Positions 15,951-23,417 of a stretch of DNA of 64,000 nucleotides are shown here, in pieces. The DNA lies in contig NZ_CP063397.1 of NCBI RefSeq assembly GCF_021729845.1, forward strand, positions 3,486,001 to 3,550,000, in the 5' to 3' direction. Positions within the stretch are counted from its first letter, which is position 1, and the number at the start of each line of letters is the position of its first letter. Under the pieces are notes generated by a model that saw only the letters and a list, made by a program, of their open reading frames with translations, was not told the origin of the DNA and made no database searches. The stretch comes from Rhizobium sp. SL42 (GTDB lineage Bacteria; Pseudomonadota; Alphaproteobacteria; Rhizobiales; Rhizobiaceae). The position numbers and the translations under genes are program-made.

Positions 15951-17405
15951 ATGAGCACAGTCATCAAGAACGGCACCGTCGTCACCGCCGATCTCACCTA
16001 CAAGGCCGACGTCAAGATCGAAGGTGGCGTGATCGTCGAGATCGGCCCCGACCTCTCCGGCACCGAGACGCTGGACGCGACGGGCTGCTACGTCATGCCG
16101 GGCGGCATTGATCCGCATGTGCATCTGGAAATGCCGTTCATGGGCACCTATTCCGCCGACGACTTCGAAAGCGGCACGCGCGCCGGTCTGGCCGGCGGCA
16201 CGACCATGGTCGTCGACTTCTGTCTGCCGGCACCGGACCAGTCGCTGCTCGAAGCTCTGCAGATGTGGGACAACAAGACGTCGCGGGCCAATGCCGACTA
16301 TTCCTTCCACATGGCGATCACCGGCTGGAACGAACGCGTCTTCGACGAGATGAAGACCGTCGTGCAGGACAAGGGCATCAACACGTTCAAGCACTTCATG
16401 GCCTACAAGGGCGCGCTGATGGTGAATGACGACGAGATGTTCGCCTCCTTCCAGCGCTGCGCCGAACTTGGCGCGCTGCCGCTGGTGCATGCCGAAAACG
16501 GCGACGTCGTCGCCTCGATGACGGCGAAGCTGCTCGCCGAAGGCAACAACGGGCCGGAAGCCCACGCCTATTCGCGCCCGCCGGAAGTCGAGGGCGAAGC
16601 CACCAACCGCGCCATCATGCTCGCCGACATGGCCGGCGTGCCGCTCTATGTCGTGCACACATCCTGCGAACAGGCGCATGAAGCGATCCGCCGTGCCCGG
16701 CAGAAGGGGATGCGCGTCTATGGCGAGCCCCTGATCCAGCACCTGACGCTCGACGAAAGCGAATATTTCAACAAGGACTGGGACCATGCCGCCCGCCGGG
16801 TGATGAGCCCGCCCTTCCGCAACAAGCAGCATCAGGATTCACTCTGGGCCGGCCTGCAGTCAGGCTCGCTGTCTGTGGTTGCCACCGATCACTGCGCCTT
16901 CACCACCGAGCAGAAGCGTTTCGGCCTCGGCAATTTCGCCAGGATCCCCAACGGCACCGGCGGGCTAGAAGACCGCATGCCGATGCTCTGGACCTATGGT
17001 GTCGCGACCGGCCGCCTGACGATGAACGAATTCGTCGCGGTGACCTCGACCAACATCGCCAAGATCCTCAACATCTACCCGAGGAAGGGCGCCGTTCTCG
17101 TCGGCGCCGATGCCGACCTCGTCGTCTGGGACCCGAAGCGCTCGAAAACCATCTCCGCCAAGACGCAACAGTCGTCGATCGACTACAATGTCTTCGAGGG
17201 CAAGGAAGTCACCGGCCTGCCGCGCTACACGCTGACCCGCGGTTATGTCGCGATCGAGGAGAGTGCGGTGAAGACCCGCGAGGGCCACGGCAAGTTCGTC
17301 AAGCGCGAGCCTTTCACCGCGGTCAACAAGGCGCTTTCGACCTGGAAGGAACTGGTTGCTCCGCGCAAGGTGGAACGCACGGGCATTCCGGCGACGGGGG
17401 TGTGA
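15951..17405 (+). CDS. hydA: Dihydropyrimidinase
   Basis: A 484-residue cyclic amidohydrolase that opens dihydrouracil or dihydrothymine to N-carbamoyl-beta-amino acids, the second step of reductive pyrimidine catabolism, between PreTA and PydC. The dinuclear zinc site is complete by motif: H56 and H58 (GGIDPHVHLE), the carboxylated lysine K153 (HFMAYKG), H180 (LPLVHAENG), a histidine in YVVHTSCEQ, and the aspartate of VATDHCAF. GGAG is placed correctly before ATG 15951. Its stop overlaps a possible GTG start of the following DUF4760 gene. The length is normal for the family. Confidence 0.94.
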   Translation: MSTVIKNGTVVTADLTYKADVKIEGGVIVEIGPDLSGTETLDATGCYVMPGGIDPHVHLEMPFMGTYSADDFESGTRAGLAGGTTMVVDFCLPAPDQSLLEALQMWDNKTSRANADYSFHMAITGWNERVFDEMKTVVQDKGINTFKHFMAYKGALMVNDDEMFASFQRCAELGALPLVHAENGDVVASMTAKLLAEGNNGPEAHAYSRPPEVEGEATNRAIMLADMAGVPLYVVHTSCEQAHEAIRRARQKGMRVYGEPLIQHLTLDESEYFNKDWDHAARRVMSPPFRNKQHQDSLWAGLQSGSLSVVATDHCAFTTEQKRFGLGNFARIPNGTGGLEDRMPMLWTYGVATGRLTMNEFVAVTSTNIAKILNIYPRKGAVLVGADADLVVWDPKRSKTISAKTQQSSIDYNVFEGKEVTGLPRYTLTRGYVAIEESAVKTREGHGKFVKREPFTAVNKALSTWKELVAPRKVERTGIPATGV

Positions 17406-17407
17406 GT

Positions 17408-17899
17408 ATGCCTGATATTGACGTCACAACATCCATACTTGCGAACGCAGCCAGCATTGCAAATATCGTTGCCTCGGTCGCGGTGTGCGCAACAGCAGCA
17501 TTCGTATGGCGTCAAGTATCTCTTCAATCCAAAAGCGGGCAGAATGATGACCGAAGGTTCAAGCGTGAATCAGCGAACTATGTCTTCGAAGCACTGCAGA
17601 GCCCTTCATTCAAAAATTCCCGAAAGATAATGCTCGATGCACTGAATGCAGGAATCGAACTGCCCAAGGACAAAGACCAAATTGACGGCTTTAGATACAT
17701 ACTCAACACGTATGAGATGCTCGGCCTGATGGTCAAATTCGGGGCTATTAATGAAGAGGTTTGGGAGGGATACTGGAAGAAAGCGTTGCTGAGAGACTGG
17801 GATCGGCTTGCAAAATTTGTCGCAGAAGAGAGAAAGAGGTTCAAACATACCACCCTCTTCGAAGACGCTGAGACGGTAGTGAAGAAGTGGCGGGGCTAA
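17408..17899 (+). CDS. DUF4760-like membrane-anchored protein
   Basis: A 163-residue protein with one N-terminal transmembrane helix (IANIVASVAVCATAAFVW, about residues 17-34) followed by a cytoplasmic helical domain (YVFEALQSPSFKNSRKIML, RYILNTYEMLGLMVKFGAI). This layout resembles DUF4760 proteins of unknown function. Base composition is clearly poorer in GC than its neighbours, suggesting a recent arrival. ATG 17408 lies three bases after the hydA stop; a GTG at 17402 overlapping that stop is an alternative. Function in the operon is unknown. Confidence 0.6.
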   Translation: MPDIDVTTSILANAASIANIVASVAVCATAAFVWRQVSLQSKSGQNDDRRFKRESANYVFEALQSPSFKNSRKIMLDALNAGIELPKDKDQIDGFRYILNTYEMLGLMVKFGAINEEVWEGYWKKALLRDWDRLAKFVAEERKRFKHTTLFEDAETVVKKWRG

Positions 17900-18000
17900 T
17901 GTATTTCACCCCCAATCACGAGGACAGAGCAACGCTCGGCCTGTTCACGACCGCTATCCGAGTAGCACGCCCATTCTTTCGGGCTCTATTGAACAGCCTC

Positions 18001-18414
18001 TCACACCTCAACCAGCCCATCCAGCTCCGGCAGAAGCACAACGCTCTCCTGCTCGTTGGGATCGGTGCGCGCAATGATCGCCGTGCAGGGCGCGTTCGAC
18101 AGGTTCGCCGGCAGGTGCGGCACGCCGGCCGGAATGTAGAACAGCTCACCGGCATGCACGATCACATGGTTTTCCAGTCGCTCGCCAAACCAGGTATGCG
18201 CCTGGCCCGAGAGCATGTAGATCGCCGTCTCGTGGTTCTCGTGCAGATGCGCCTTGGCGCGTGCGCCCGGCGGCATGGTCAGGACATGCATGCAGATGCC
18301 CTTTGCGCCGACCGTCTCGGCCGCGATCCCCTCGAAATAGCTCAAGCCCTGCTTGCCCTCATAGGTATGGCCGGGCTTCACGATGCGGCAGGTGGGTTTC
18401 GATGACGTGTCCAT
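18001..18414 (-). CDS. Cupin domain protein
   Basis: A 137-residue single-domain cupin. The metal-binding motif is seen as PPGARAKAHLHENHETAIYMLSG (two histidines and a glutamate of motif 1), with motif 2 in GELFYIPAGVPHLPANLS. Cupins of this size bind a metal and act as small isomerases, dioxygenases or sensors; no substrate can be deduced. ATG 18414 is firm: GAGGAG lies six bases upstream. It is divergent from the ABC importer operon with a 124-base gap, so it may be regulated with it. Confidence 0.82.
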   Translation of the reverse strand: MDTSSKPTCRIVKPGHTYEGKQGLSYFEGIAAETVGAKGICMHVLTMPPGARAKAHLHENHETAIYMLSGQAHTWFGERLENHVIVHAGELFYIPAGVPHLPANLSNAPCTAIIARTDPNEQESVVLLPELDGLVEV

Positions 18415-18538
18415 GGTCTGCTCCTCGTCCGTCCCGCGACAGGGTCGCGCGTCCCTTTTCGCCGTCTGCGGACGGCCTCCTCCAGACAGCATGCAAGAGC
18501 CCCTTCGCCTTTGCAAGAAACCCGATTGGTCCTAACGA

Positions 18539-19327
18539 ATGAATGCTCCCTACTCCGTCGTGTCAGCCAAGGACCTCAGTCTCACCTTCGAGACCAATGA
18601 CGGTCCGGTTCATGCGCTGTCCAACGTCAATCTCGAGGTGAAGAAAGGCGACTTCGTCTCCTTCATCGGCCCGTCCGGCTGCGGCAAGACGACCTTTCTG
18701 CGCGTCATCGCCGATCTCGAAAAACACACGAGCGGCGACATCACCGTCAATGGCATGACGCCGGAGAATGCCCGCAAGGCGCGCTCCTACGGCTATGTCT
18801 TCCAGGCGGCCGCCCTCTATCCCTGGCGCACCATCGAGAAGAACATTGCCCTGCCGCTGGAAATCATGGGCTACAGCCCCGAGGAGAAGAAAAAGCGCAT
18901 CCAGCAGACGCTCGATCTCGTCAATCTCGGCGGCTTCGGCAAGAAATATCCATGGCAGCTGTCGGGCGGCATGCAGCAACGCGCCTCGATCGCCCGCGCG
19001 CTCGCCTTCGACGCCGACCTGCTGCTGATGGACGAGCCCTTCGGCGCACTCGACGAAATCGTCCGCGATCATTTGAATTCCGAACTCCTGAAGCTCTGGG
19101 ACCGCACCAACAAAACGATCTGCTTCGTCACCCATTCGATCCCGGAAGCCGTCTACCTCTCGACCAAGATCGTCGTCATGAGCCCCCGCCCCGGCCGCGT
19201 CACCGACATCATCGAGTCGACTCTGCCGAAGGAGCGCCCGCTGGAAATCCGCGAAACCCCGGAATTCCTCGAAATCGCCCAGCGTGTCCGCGAGGGCCTG
19301 AAGGCGGGGCATAGCTATGAGGAATAG
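18539..19327 (+). CDS. ABC importer ATP-binding protein (nitrate/taurine/thiamine-precursor type)
   Basis: A 262-residue ATPase with Walker A GPSGCGKT at 44-51, signature LSGGMQQR, Walker B LLLMDEPFGALDE and an H-loop in CFVTHSIPEA. This subtype (NrtD/SsuB/TauB/ThiZ-like) pairs with two TauC-like permeases and an NMT1/THI5-type binding protein, all present downstream. Its position after hydA and near rutR suggests the importer carries a pyrimidine or a related heterocycle, though thiamine-pyrimidine precursor or riboflavin-type substrates are equally possible for this class. Upstream (18415-18538) is shared with the divergent cupin gene. Confidence 0.88.
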   Translation: MNAPYSVVSAKDLSLTFETNDGPVHALSNVNLEVKKGDFVSFIGPSGCGKTTFLRVIADLEKHTSGDITVNGMTPENARKARSYGYVFQAAALYPWRTIEKNIALPLEIMGYSPEEKKKRIQQTLDLVNLGGFGKKYPWQLSGGMQQRASIARALAFDADLLLMDEPFGALDEIVRDHLNSELLKLWDRTNKTICFVTHSIPEAVYLSTKIVVMSPRPGRVTDIIESTLPKERPLEIRETPEFLEIAQRVREGLKAGHSYEE

Positions 19328-19347
19328 TTATTCATTGAGGCAAGACA

Positions 19348-19385
19348 CCCCTCCCCAACCCCTCCCCACAAGGGGGAGGGGCTTT
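19348..19385 (+). repeat. 38-bp inverted repeat, left copy
   Basis: A GC-rich element (begins CCCCTCCCCAACCCCTCCCC, ends GGGGCTTT) that is itself partly palindromic. It is an exact reverse complement of 19520-19557. It starts 20 bases after the ABC ATPase stop codon. A near copy occurs upstream of urtA (about 44166-44200), so it belongs to a dispersed family of rhizobial intergenic repeats. Confidence 0.85.
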
Positions 19386-19519
19386 AGCGCCACAAACCTC
19401 GGCCTGCAATCGTCGCTCCAGAAATACAGACCCAGAGAGGCACAGCGATCAAAGCAAACCCGCCGCAATACATTCACGGGTGCCATGGCTTGTTGTTTGG
19501 CGCTGACGGTAGCGGCAAG

Positions 19520-19557
19520 AAAGCCCCTCCCCCTTGTGGGGAGGGGTTGGGGAGGGG
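19520..19557 (-). repeat. 38-bp inverted repeat, right copy
   Basis: Exact reverse complement of 19348-19385, with 134 bases between the two copies. The pair sits in the gap between the ABC ATPase gene and the DUF559 gene and could form a long hairpin in the transcript, or mark a small mobile element. Confidence 0.85.
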
Positions 19558-19595
19558 AAAGTCTCCGCACCGACCCAAATGGAAGGCTGTACCCG

Positions 19596-19979
19596 ATGCC
19601 GCATTCCAATATCGATCCAAAAACCAGATCCCGAGCCCGCACCCTCCGTCGGGAACTGACCAGGGCCGAACGAGAAATGTGGGACCTGTTGCGGGACTTC
19701 AGGCCCTGCGGCGCCCGCTTTCGCCGTGAGACCCCGATCGGTCCATACATCGCTGATTTTGCCTGGCTCGCCGCTCGCATTGTCATAGAGGTAGACGGTG
19801 ACAGTCACGAAACCCAGCAGGGTCGCAACCATGATCACCGCAGAGACCAATTCCTCAACCAACAGGGTTTCACCGTCCTGCGCTTCGACAATGATCTCGT
19901 GATCGTAAATCCGGACCATGTCTTTTTGTCGATAGAACAACGCATCGCGAAATTCTTGACCAAGGAACCCACCCCATGA
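19596..19979 (+). CDS. DUF559 (Vsr-like) endonuclease-domain protein
   Basis: A 127-residue protein of the DUF559 family, which has the PD-(D/E)XK-type fold related to Vsr nuclease. Marks are RARTLRRELTRAEREMWDLLR, RFRRETPIGPYIADFAW, IVIEVDGDSHETQQ and FTVLRFDNDLVI; the E-x-D pair of the active site is IVIEVDG. Function is unknown, but such genes are often found singly near repeats in alphaproteobacteria. It lies inside an ABC importer operon, just after a 38-bp inverted repeat pair, and so looks inserted. ATG 19596 is chosen because the domain starts there; the upstream open frame runs through the repeats. Its stop overlaps the next start (ATGA). Confidence 0.82.
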   Translation: MPHSNIDPKTRSRARTLRRELTRAEREMWDLLRDFRPCGARFRRETPIGPYIADFAWLAARIVIEVDGDSHETQQGRNHDHRRDQFLNQQGFTVLRFDNDLVIVNPDHVFLSIEQRIAKFLTKEPTP

Positions 19980-20311
19980 ACCCCGTCTTTCTCCTCTGGC
20001 TCGGGGCAGCCATGGCAACCTTCCTCGCCGCCGCCACCGTCTCGCGCGCCTATGTCTCGAACAACAACCTGTGGGTCCTCGCGGCCTCTCTGGCGCTCTA
20101 CTGCCTCGGCAACCTGATGATGGTGAAGCTGATGCGCGAAGGCGGCCTGGGGCTGGCGATCTCGGCGTCCGCCATCGCCCAGCTGGTGCTGATCAACGTC
20201 ATCGCCTTCTTCCTGTTTGGCGAGCGCCTGAGCCTCGTCCAGATGGCCGGCGTGGCGCTCGGCGTCGTCTCCATGGCGTTGATGCTGCTGCCCGCAAAGG
20301 GAGGGGCCTGA
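19976..20311 (+). CDS. Small DMT/SMR-like membrane protein
   Basis: A 111-residue protein with four hydrophobic helices (FLLWLGAAMATFLAAATV, LWVLAASLALYCLGNLMMV, AIAQLVLINVIAFFLFGE, MAGVALGVVSMALMLLP). The GE-rich loop before the last helix and the overall size match half-size EamA/SMR transporters, which work as dimers. The start overlaps the DUF559 stop and its stop is one base before the permease start, so it is translated as part of the ABC operon. It could be an auxiliary or independent transporter; no substrate can be told. Confidence 0.7.
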   Translation: MNPVFLLWLGAAMATFLAAATVSRAYVSNNNLWVLAASLALYCLGNLMMVKLMREGGLGLAISASAIAQLVLINVIAFFLFGERLSLVQMAGVALGVVSMALMLLPAKGGA

Positions 20312-20312
20312 C

Positions 20313-21197
20313 ATGCAGCCCCCTTCCCTTTTCCGCGACCGCATCCTGCCCGTCCTCGCCGTGCTTCTCGCAATCCTGGTGATCTGGCATGTCATGGTCG
20401 TCTATCTCAATGCGCCCTTCGTCCGCGATCAGGCCGCCCGCGCCGGCGAGGCGATCACCTTCGGCCAGGTCGTCGAGCGGACTTTCGTCCAGGACCGCCC
20501 GGTACTTCCCGCGCCGCACCAGATCATCGCCGAGTTGTGGGACACGACGATCAACAAGGCGATCACCTCCAAGCGCAGTCTCGTCTATCATGCCTGGATC
20601 ACCCTTTCGGCGACGCTGGCCGGCTTCGGCATGGGCACGGTGCTCGGCATACTGCTGGCGATCGGCATCGTGCACAACCGGGCCATGGACCGCTCGCTGA
20701 TGCCCTGGGTCATCGCCTCCCAGACCATCCCGATCCTCGCCGTCGCGCCGATGATCATCGTGGTGCTGAACTCGATCGGCGTGTCCGGCCTGATGCCCAA
20801 GGCGCTGATCTCGACCTATCTCTCCTTCTTCCCGATCGTCGTCGGCATGGTGAAGGGCCTGCGCAGCCCGGATACCCAATTGCTCGACCTGATGCATACC
20901 TATCATGCGAGCCCGAGCCAGACCTTCTGGAAGCTGCGCTGGCCGGCGTCCTTGCCCTATCTCTTCACCTCGCTGAAAGTCGCAATCGCCATTTCGCTGG
21001 TCGGCGCCATCGTCGGCGAACTGCCGACGGGTGCGGTGGCCGGCCTCGGCGCCCGCCTTCTGTCTGGCTCCTACTATGGCCAGACGATCCAGATCTGGGC
21101 CGCCCTGTTCATGGCAGCTGGGCTTGCCGCCCTGCTGGTCTCGATTGTCGGACTTGCCCATACACGGGTCCTGAAGCGCATGGGGGTCAAGCCATGA
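20313..21197 (+). CDS. ABC importer permease 1 (TauC/SsuC type)
   Basis: A 294-residue permease with about six helices and the binding-protein-dependent transport signature in the cytoplasmic loop (HASPSQTFWKLRWPASLPYLFTSLK). A long N-terminal stretch after the first helix (residues about 33-75) faces the periplasm. It pairs with the second permease gene, which begins inside its stop codon (ATGA at 21194-21197). Part of the importer with the ATPase at 18539 and the binding protein at 22094. Confidence 0.88.
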   Translation: MQPPSLFRDRILPVLAVLLAILVIWHVMVVYLNAPFVRDQAARAGEAITFGQVVERTFVQDRPVLPAPHQIIAELWDTTINKAITSKRSLVYHAWITLSATLAGFGMGTVLGILLAIGIVHNRAMDRSLMPWVIASQTIPILAVAPMIIVVLNSIGVSGLMPKALISTYLSFFPIVVGMVKGLRSPDTQLLDLMHTYHASPSQTFWKLRWPASLPYLFTSLKVAIAISLVGAIVGELPTGAVAGLGARLLSGSYYGQTIQIWAALFMAAGLAALLVSIVGLAHTRVLKRMGVKP

Positions 21198-22060
21198 CCG
21201 GTTATCTCGTCTTTGCTCTCCTCTTCTGGCTCGGAGCCTGGGCGCTCAACGAATGGCTCGTGCGCCGGCGTCCGAAAAGCCCGGCAACGCGACGCGCGAT
21301 CGGCATCGCGGTACCGCTCATCTTCGGCATCACCCTGCTCGTCATCTGGGAATGCGTCGTCCACGGTTTCGCCATCCCGTCGATCCTGCTGCCGGCCCCG
21401 TCGATGATCTGGACCCGCATCATCAACTCGACACCGGTCCTCTGGGCCGATTTCCGCCAGACCTTCCTCAAATCCGTCATCACCGGCTACATTGCCGGCT
21501 GCGGCCTCGGCTTTGTCATGGCGCTGCTGATCGATCGCTCGCCTTTCCTGCAGAAGGGCCTGCTGCCGATCGGCAATTTCGTCTCGGCCCTGCCGGTCGT
21601 CGGCATCGCCCCGATCATGGTCATGTGGTTCGGCTTCGACTGGCCGTCCAAGGTCGCGGTCGTCGTCATCATGACCTTCTTCCCGATGCTGGTGAACACC
21701 GTGCAGGGGCTCGCCGCCGCCAGCCATATGGAGCGCGACCTGATGCGCACCTATGCCGCCAGCTGGTGGCAGACGCTGGTCCGGCTCCGGCTGCCGGCCG
21801 CCTGGCCCTTCATCTTCAACGCCTTGAAGATCAATTCGACGCTGGCGCTGATCGGCGCCATCGTGGCAGAGTTTTTCGGCACCCCGATCGTCGGCATGGG
21901 GTTCCGGATTTCCACGGAAGTGGGGCGTAGCAATGTCGACATGGTCTGGGCCGAGATTGCGGTTGCCGCACTCGCCGGCTCGATCTTCTACGGTTTGGTG
22001 GCACTCGCAGAACGCGCGGTCACCTTCTGGCATCCGTCCGTCCGTGGTGGGCGGGCGTAA
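21194..22060 (+). CDS. ABC importer permease 2 (TauC/SsuC type)
   Basis: A 288-residue permease homologous to the preceding one, with ILLPAPSMIWTRIINSTPVL before the transport domain and the EAA-like loop TYAASWWQTLVRLRLPAAWPF. The ATG at 21194 overlaps the upstream stop as ATGA, the normal coupling in this operon; an in-frame opening far upstream to 20537 is only the shadow of permease 1. Two different permease subunits imply a heterodimeric channel. Confidence 0.88.
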   Translation: MTGYLVFALLFWLGAWALNEWLVRRRPKSPATRRAIGIAVPLIFGITLLVIWECVVHGFAIPSILLPAPSMIWTRIINSTPVLWADFRQTFLKSVITGYIAGCGLGFVMALLIDRSPFLQKGLLPIGNFVSALPVVGIAPIMVMWFGFDWPSKVAVVVIMTFFPMLVNTVQGLAAASHMERDLMRTYAASWWQTLVRLRLPAAWPFIFNALKINSTLALIGAIVAEFFGTPIVGMGFRISTEVGRSNVDMVWAEIAVAALAGSIFYGLVALAERAVTFWHPSVRGGRA

Positions 22061-22093
22061 ATACGACGCAAACAACAAAAAGAGGGAACTGAC

Positions 22094-23086
22094 ATGACTA
22101 TCAAACTCGCATCCATGTTGCTGGCTGCCGCCGTCTCGCTGACGGCCATGCAGGCGGCCGCCGCCGACAAGGTGACGCTGCAGCTGAAATGGGTCACCCA
22201 GGCCCAGTTTGCCGGCTACTACGTCGCCAAGGACAAGGGCTTCTTCGAAGCGGAAGGCCTCGACGTCGATATCAAGCCGGGCGGTCCGGACATTGCACCG
22301 CCGCAGGTTCTGGCCGGTGGCGGCGCTGACGTCATCGTCGACTGGATGCCCTCGGCACTCGCAACCCGCGAAAAGGGTGTTGCGCTCGTCAACATCGCCC
22401 AGCCCTTCAAGTCCTCTGGCATGATGCTGACCTGCCTCAAGGAAACCGGGATCACCAAGCCGGAAGACTTCAAGGGCAAGACGCTCGGCGTCTGGTTCTT
22501 CGGCAACGAATATCCCTTCCTGTCCTGGATGGGCACGCTCGGCATCAAGACCGATGGCTCGCCGGAAGGTGTCACGGTCCTCAAGCAGGGCTTCAACGTC
22601 GATCCGCTGCTGCAGAAGCAGGCCGCCTGCATCTCCACCATGACCTATAACGAATACTGGCAGGTCATTGATGCCGGCATCAAGGCGGAAGACCTCGTCA
22701 CCTTCAAATATGAGGACGAAGGCGTCGCCACCCTGGAAGACGGCCTCTATGTGCTCGAAGACAAGCTCGCCGATCCGGCCTTCAAGGAAAAGATGGTCAA
22801 GTTCGTCCGCGCTTCGATGAAGGGCTGGAAATATGCCGAGGAAAACCCGGATGAAGCCGCCGAGATTGTTCTCGAAAACGATGCCTCGGGCGCACAGACC
22901 GAAGTCCACCAGAAGCGCATGATGGGTGAAATCGCCAAGCTGACCGCCGGTTCGACCGGCGCGCTCGACAAGGCAGCCTATGACCGCACGGTGAAGACCC
23001 TTCTCGGCGGCGGTTCGGATCCGGTCATCACCAAGGAGCCGACCGGCGCCTTCACCACCGAGATCACTGACGCTGCGCTGAAGTAG
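22094..23086 (+). CDS. NMT1/THI5-like periplasmic binding protein
   Basis: A 330-residue substrate-binding protein with a clear signal peptide (MTIKLASMLLAAAVSLTAMQ, cut after AAA at about residue 24). The mature start VTLQLKWVTQAQFAGYYVAKDKGFFEAEGL is the hallmark of the NMT1/THI5 family, whose members bind thiamine pyrimidine precursors, riboflavin, nitrate or sulphonates. The pocket region includes WMPSALATREKG and GVWFFGNEYPF. Placement at the end of an importer operon next to pyrimidine catabolic genes suggests a pyrimidine-like ligand; this is inference. AGAGGGAAC precedes the ATG. Confidence 0.88.
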   Translation: MTIKLASMLLAAAVSLTAMQAAAADKVTLQLKWVTQAQFAGYYVAKDKGFFEAEGLDVDIKPGGPDIAPPQVLAGGGADVIVDWMPSALATREKGVALVNIAQPFKSSGMMLTCLKETGITKPEDFKGKTLGVWFFGNEYPFLSWMGTLGIKTDGSPEGVTVLKQGFNVDPLLQKQAACISTMTYNEYWQVIDAGIKAEDLVTFKYEDEGVATLEDGLYVLEDKLADPAFKEKMVKFVRASMKGWKYAEENPDEAAEIVLENDASGAQTEVHQKRMMGEIAKLTAGSTGALDKAAYDRTVKTLLGGGSDPVITKEPTGAFTTEITDAALK

Positions 23087-23417
23087 TCTGAAACACCCTT
23101 GAAAAAGCACGGGGCTTCGGCCCCGTGCAATTCAAAAATACATAAGCATTACATACAGTTCGCAGAGACAAAAGCTGGCAAATCGGCAACACAGGTTTGC
23201 CTTGTCGATATTTCGACCGCATCTGGTGATGAATATCGCTGGACAAGCCTTGCAGGTGGTTTTTCCATCACCACCTGTTGCCACGCAGTATTTTGAGGCA
23301 TGATAAAGCTCAGCAGAAGCGCGGCGGCGCCAGAGGCGCCCTATACGCGGGCAGTGAGCCGATTGTGATCGGACTGCGTATTGGAATTGAATCCGCGATA
23401 TTTGTTGGAAGGTATCC
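23087..23417. other. Intergenic region between ABC operon and RND operon
   Basis: These 331 bases have no convincing gene. They hold the hairpin at 23107-23128 and a second inverted repeat, CAGGTGGT (23253-23260) with ACCACCTG (23270-23277) around nine bases, which could be an operator for the RND pair or a leader hairpin. Short open frames here lack family features. Confidence 0.6.
23107..23128. terminator. Hairpin after the ABC importer operon
   Basis: GCACGGGGC and GCCCCGTGC pair over nine bases around a TTCG tetraloop, 20 bases after the binding protein stop. The T run is on the minus-strand side (AAAAA just before the stem on the plus strand), so as an intrinsic terminator it reads best in the minus direction; on the plus strand it may still end or protect the importer mRNA. 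Confidence 0.6.

Noticed and set aside
18415..18538. RutR site upstream of the ABC importer
   Set aside because: GATTGGTCC resembles one half-site, but the palindrome as a whole matches only about 8 of 14 positions.
21074..23110. 678-residue minus-strand open frame opposite permease and binding protein genes
   Set aside because: Crosses several real plus-strand genes and shows no family features.
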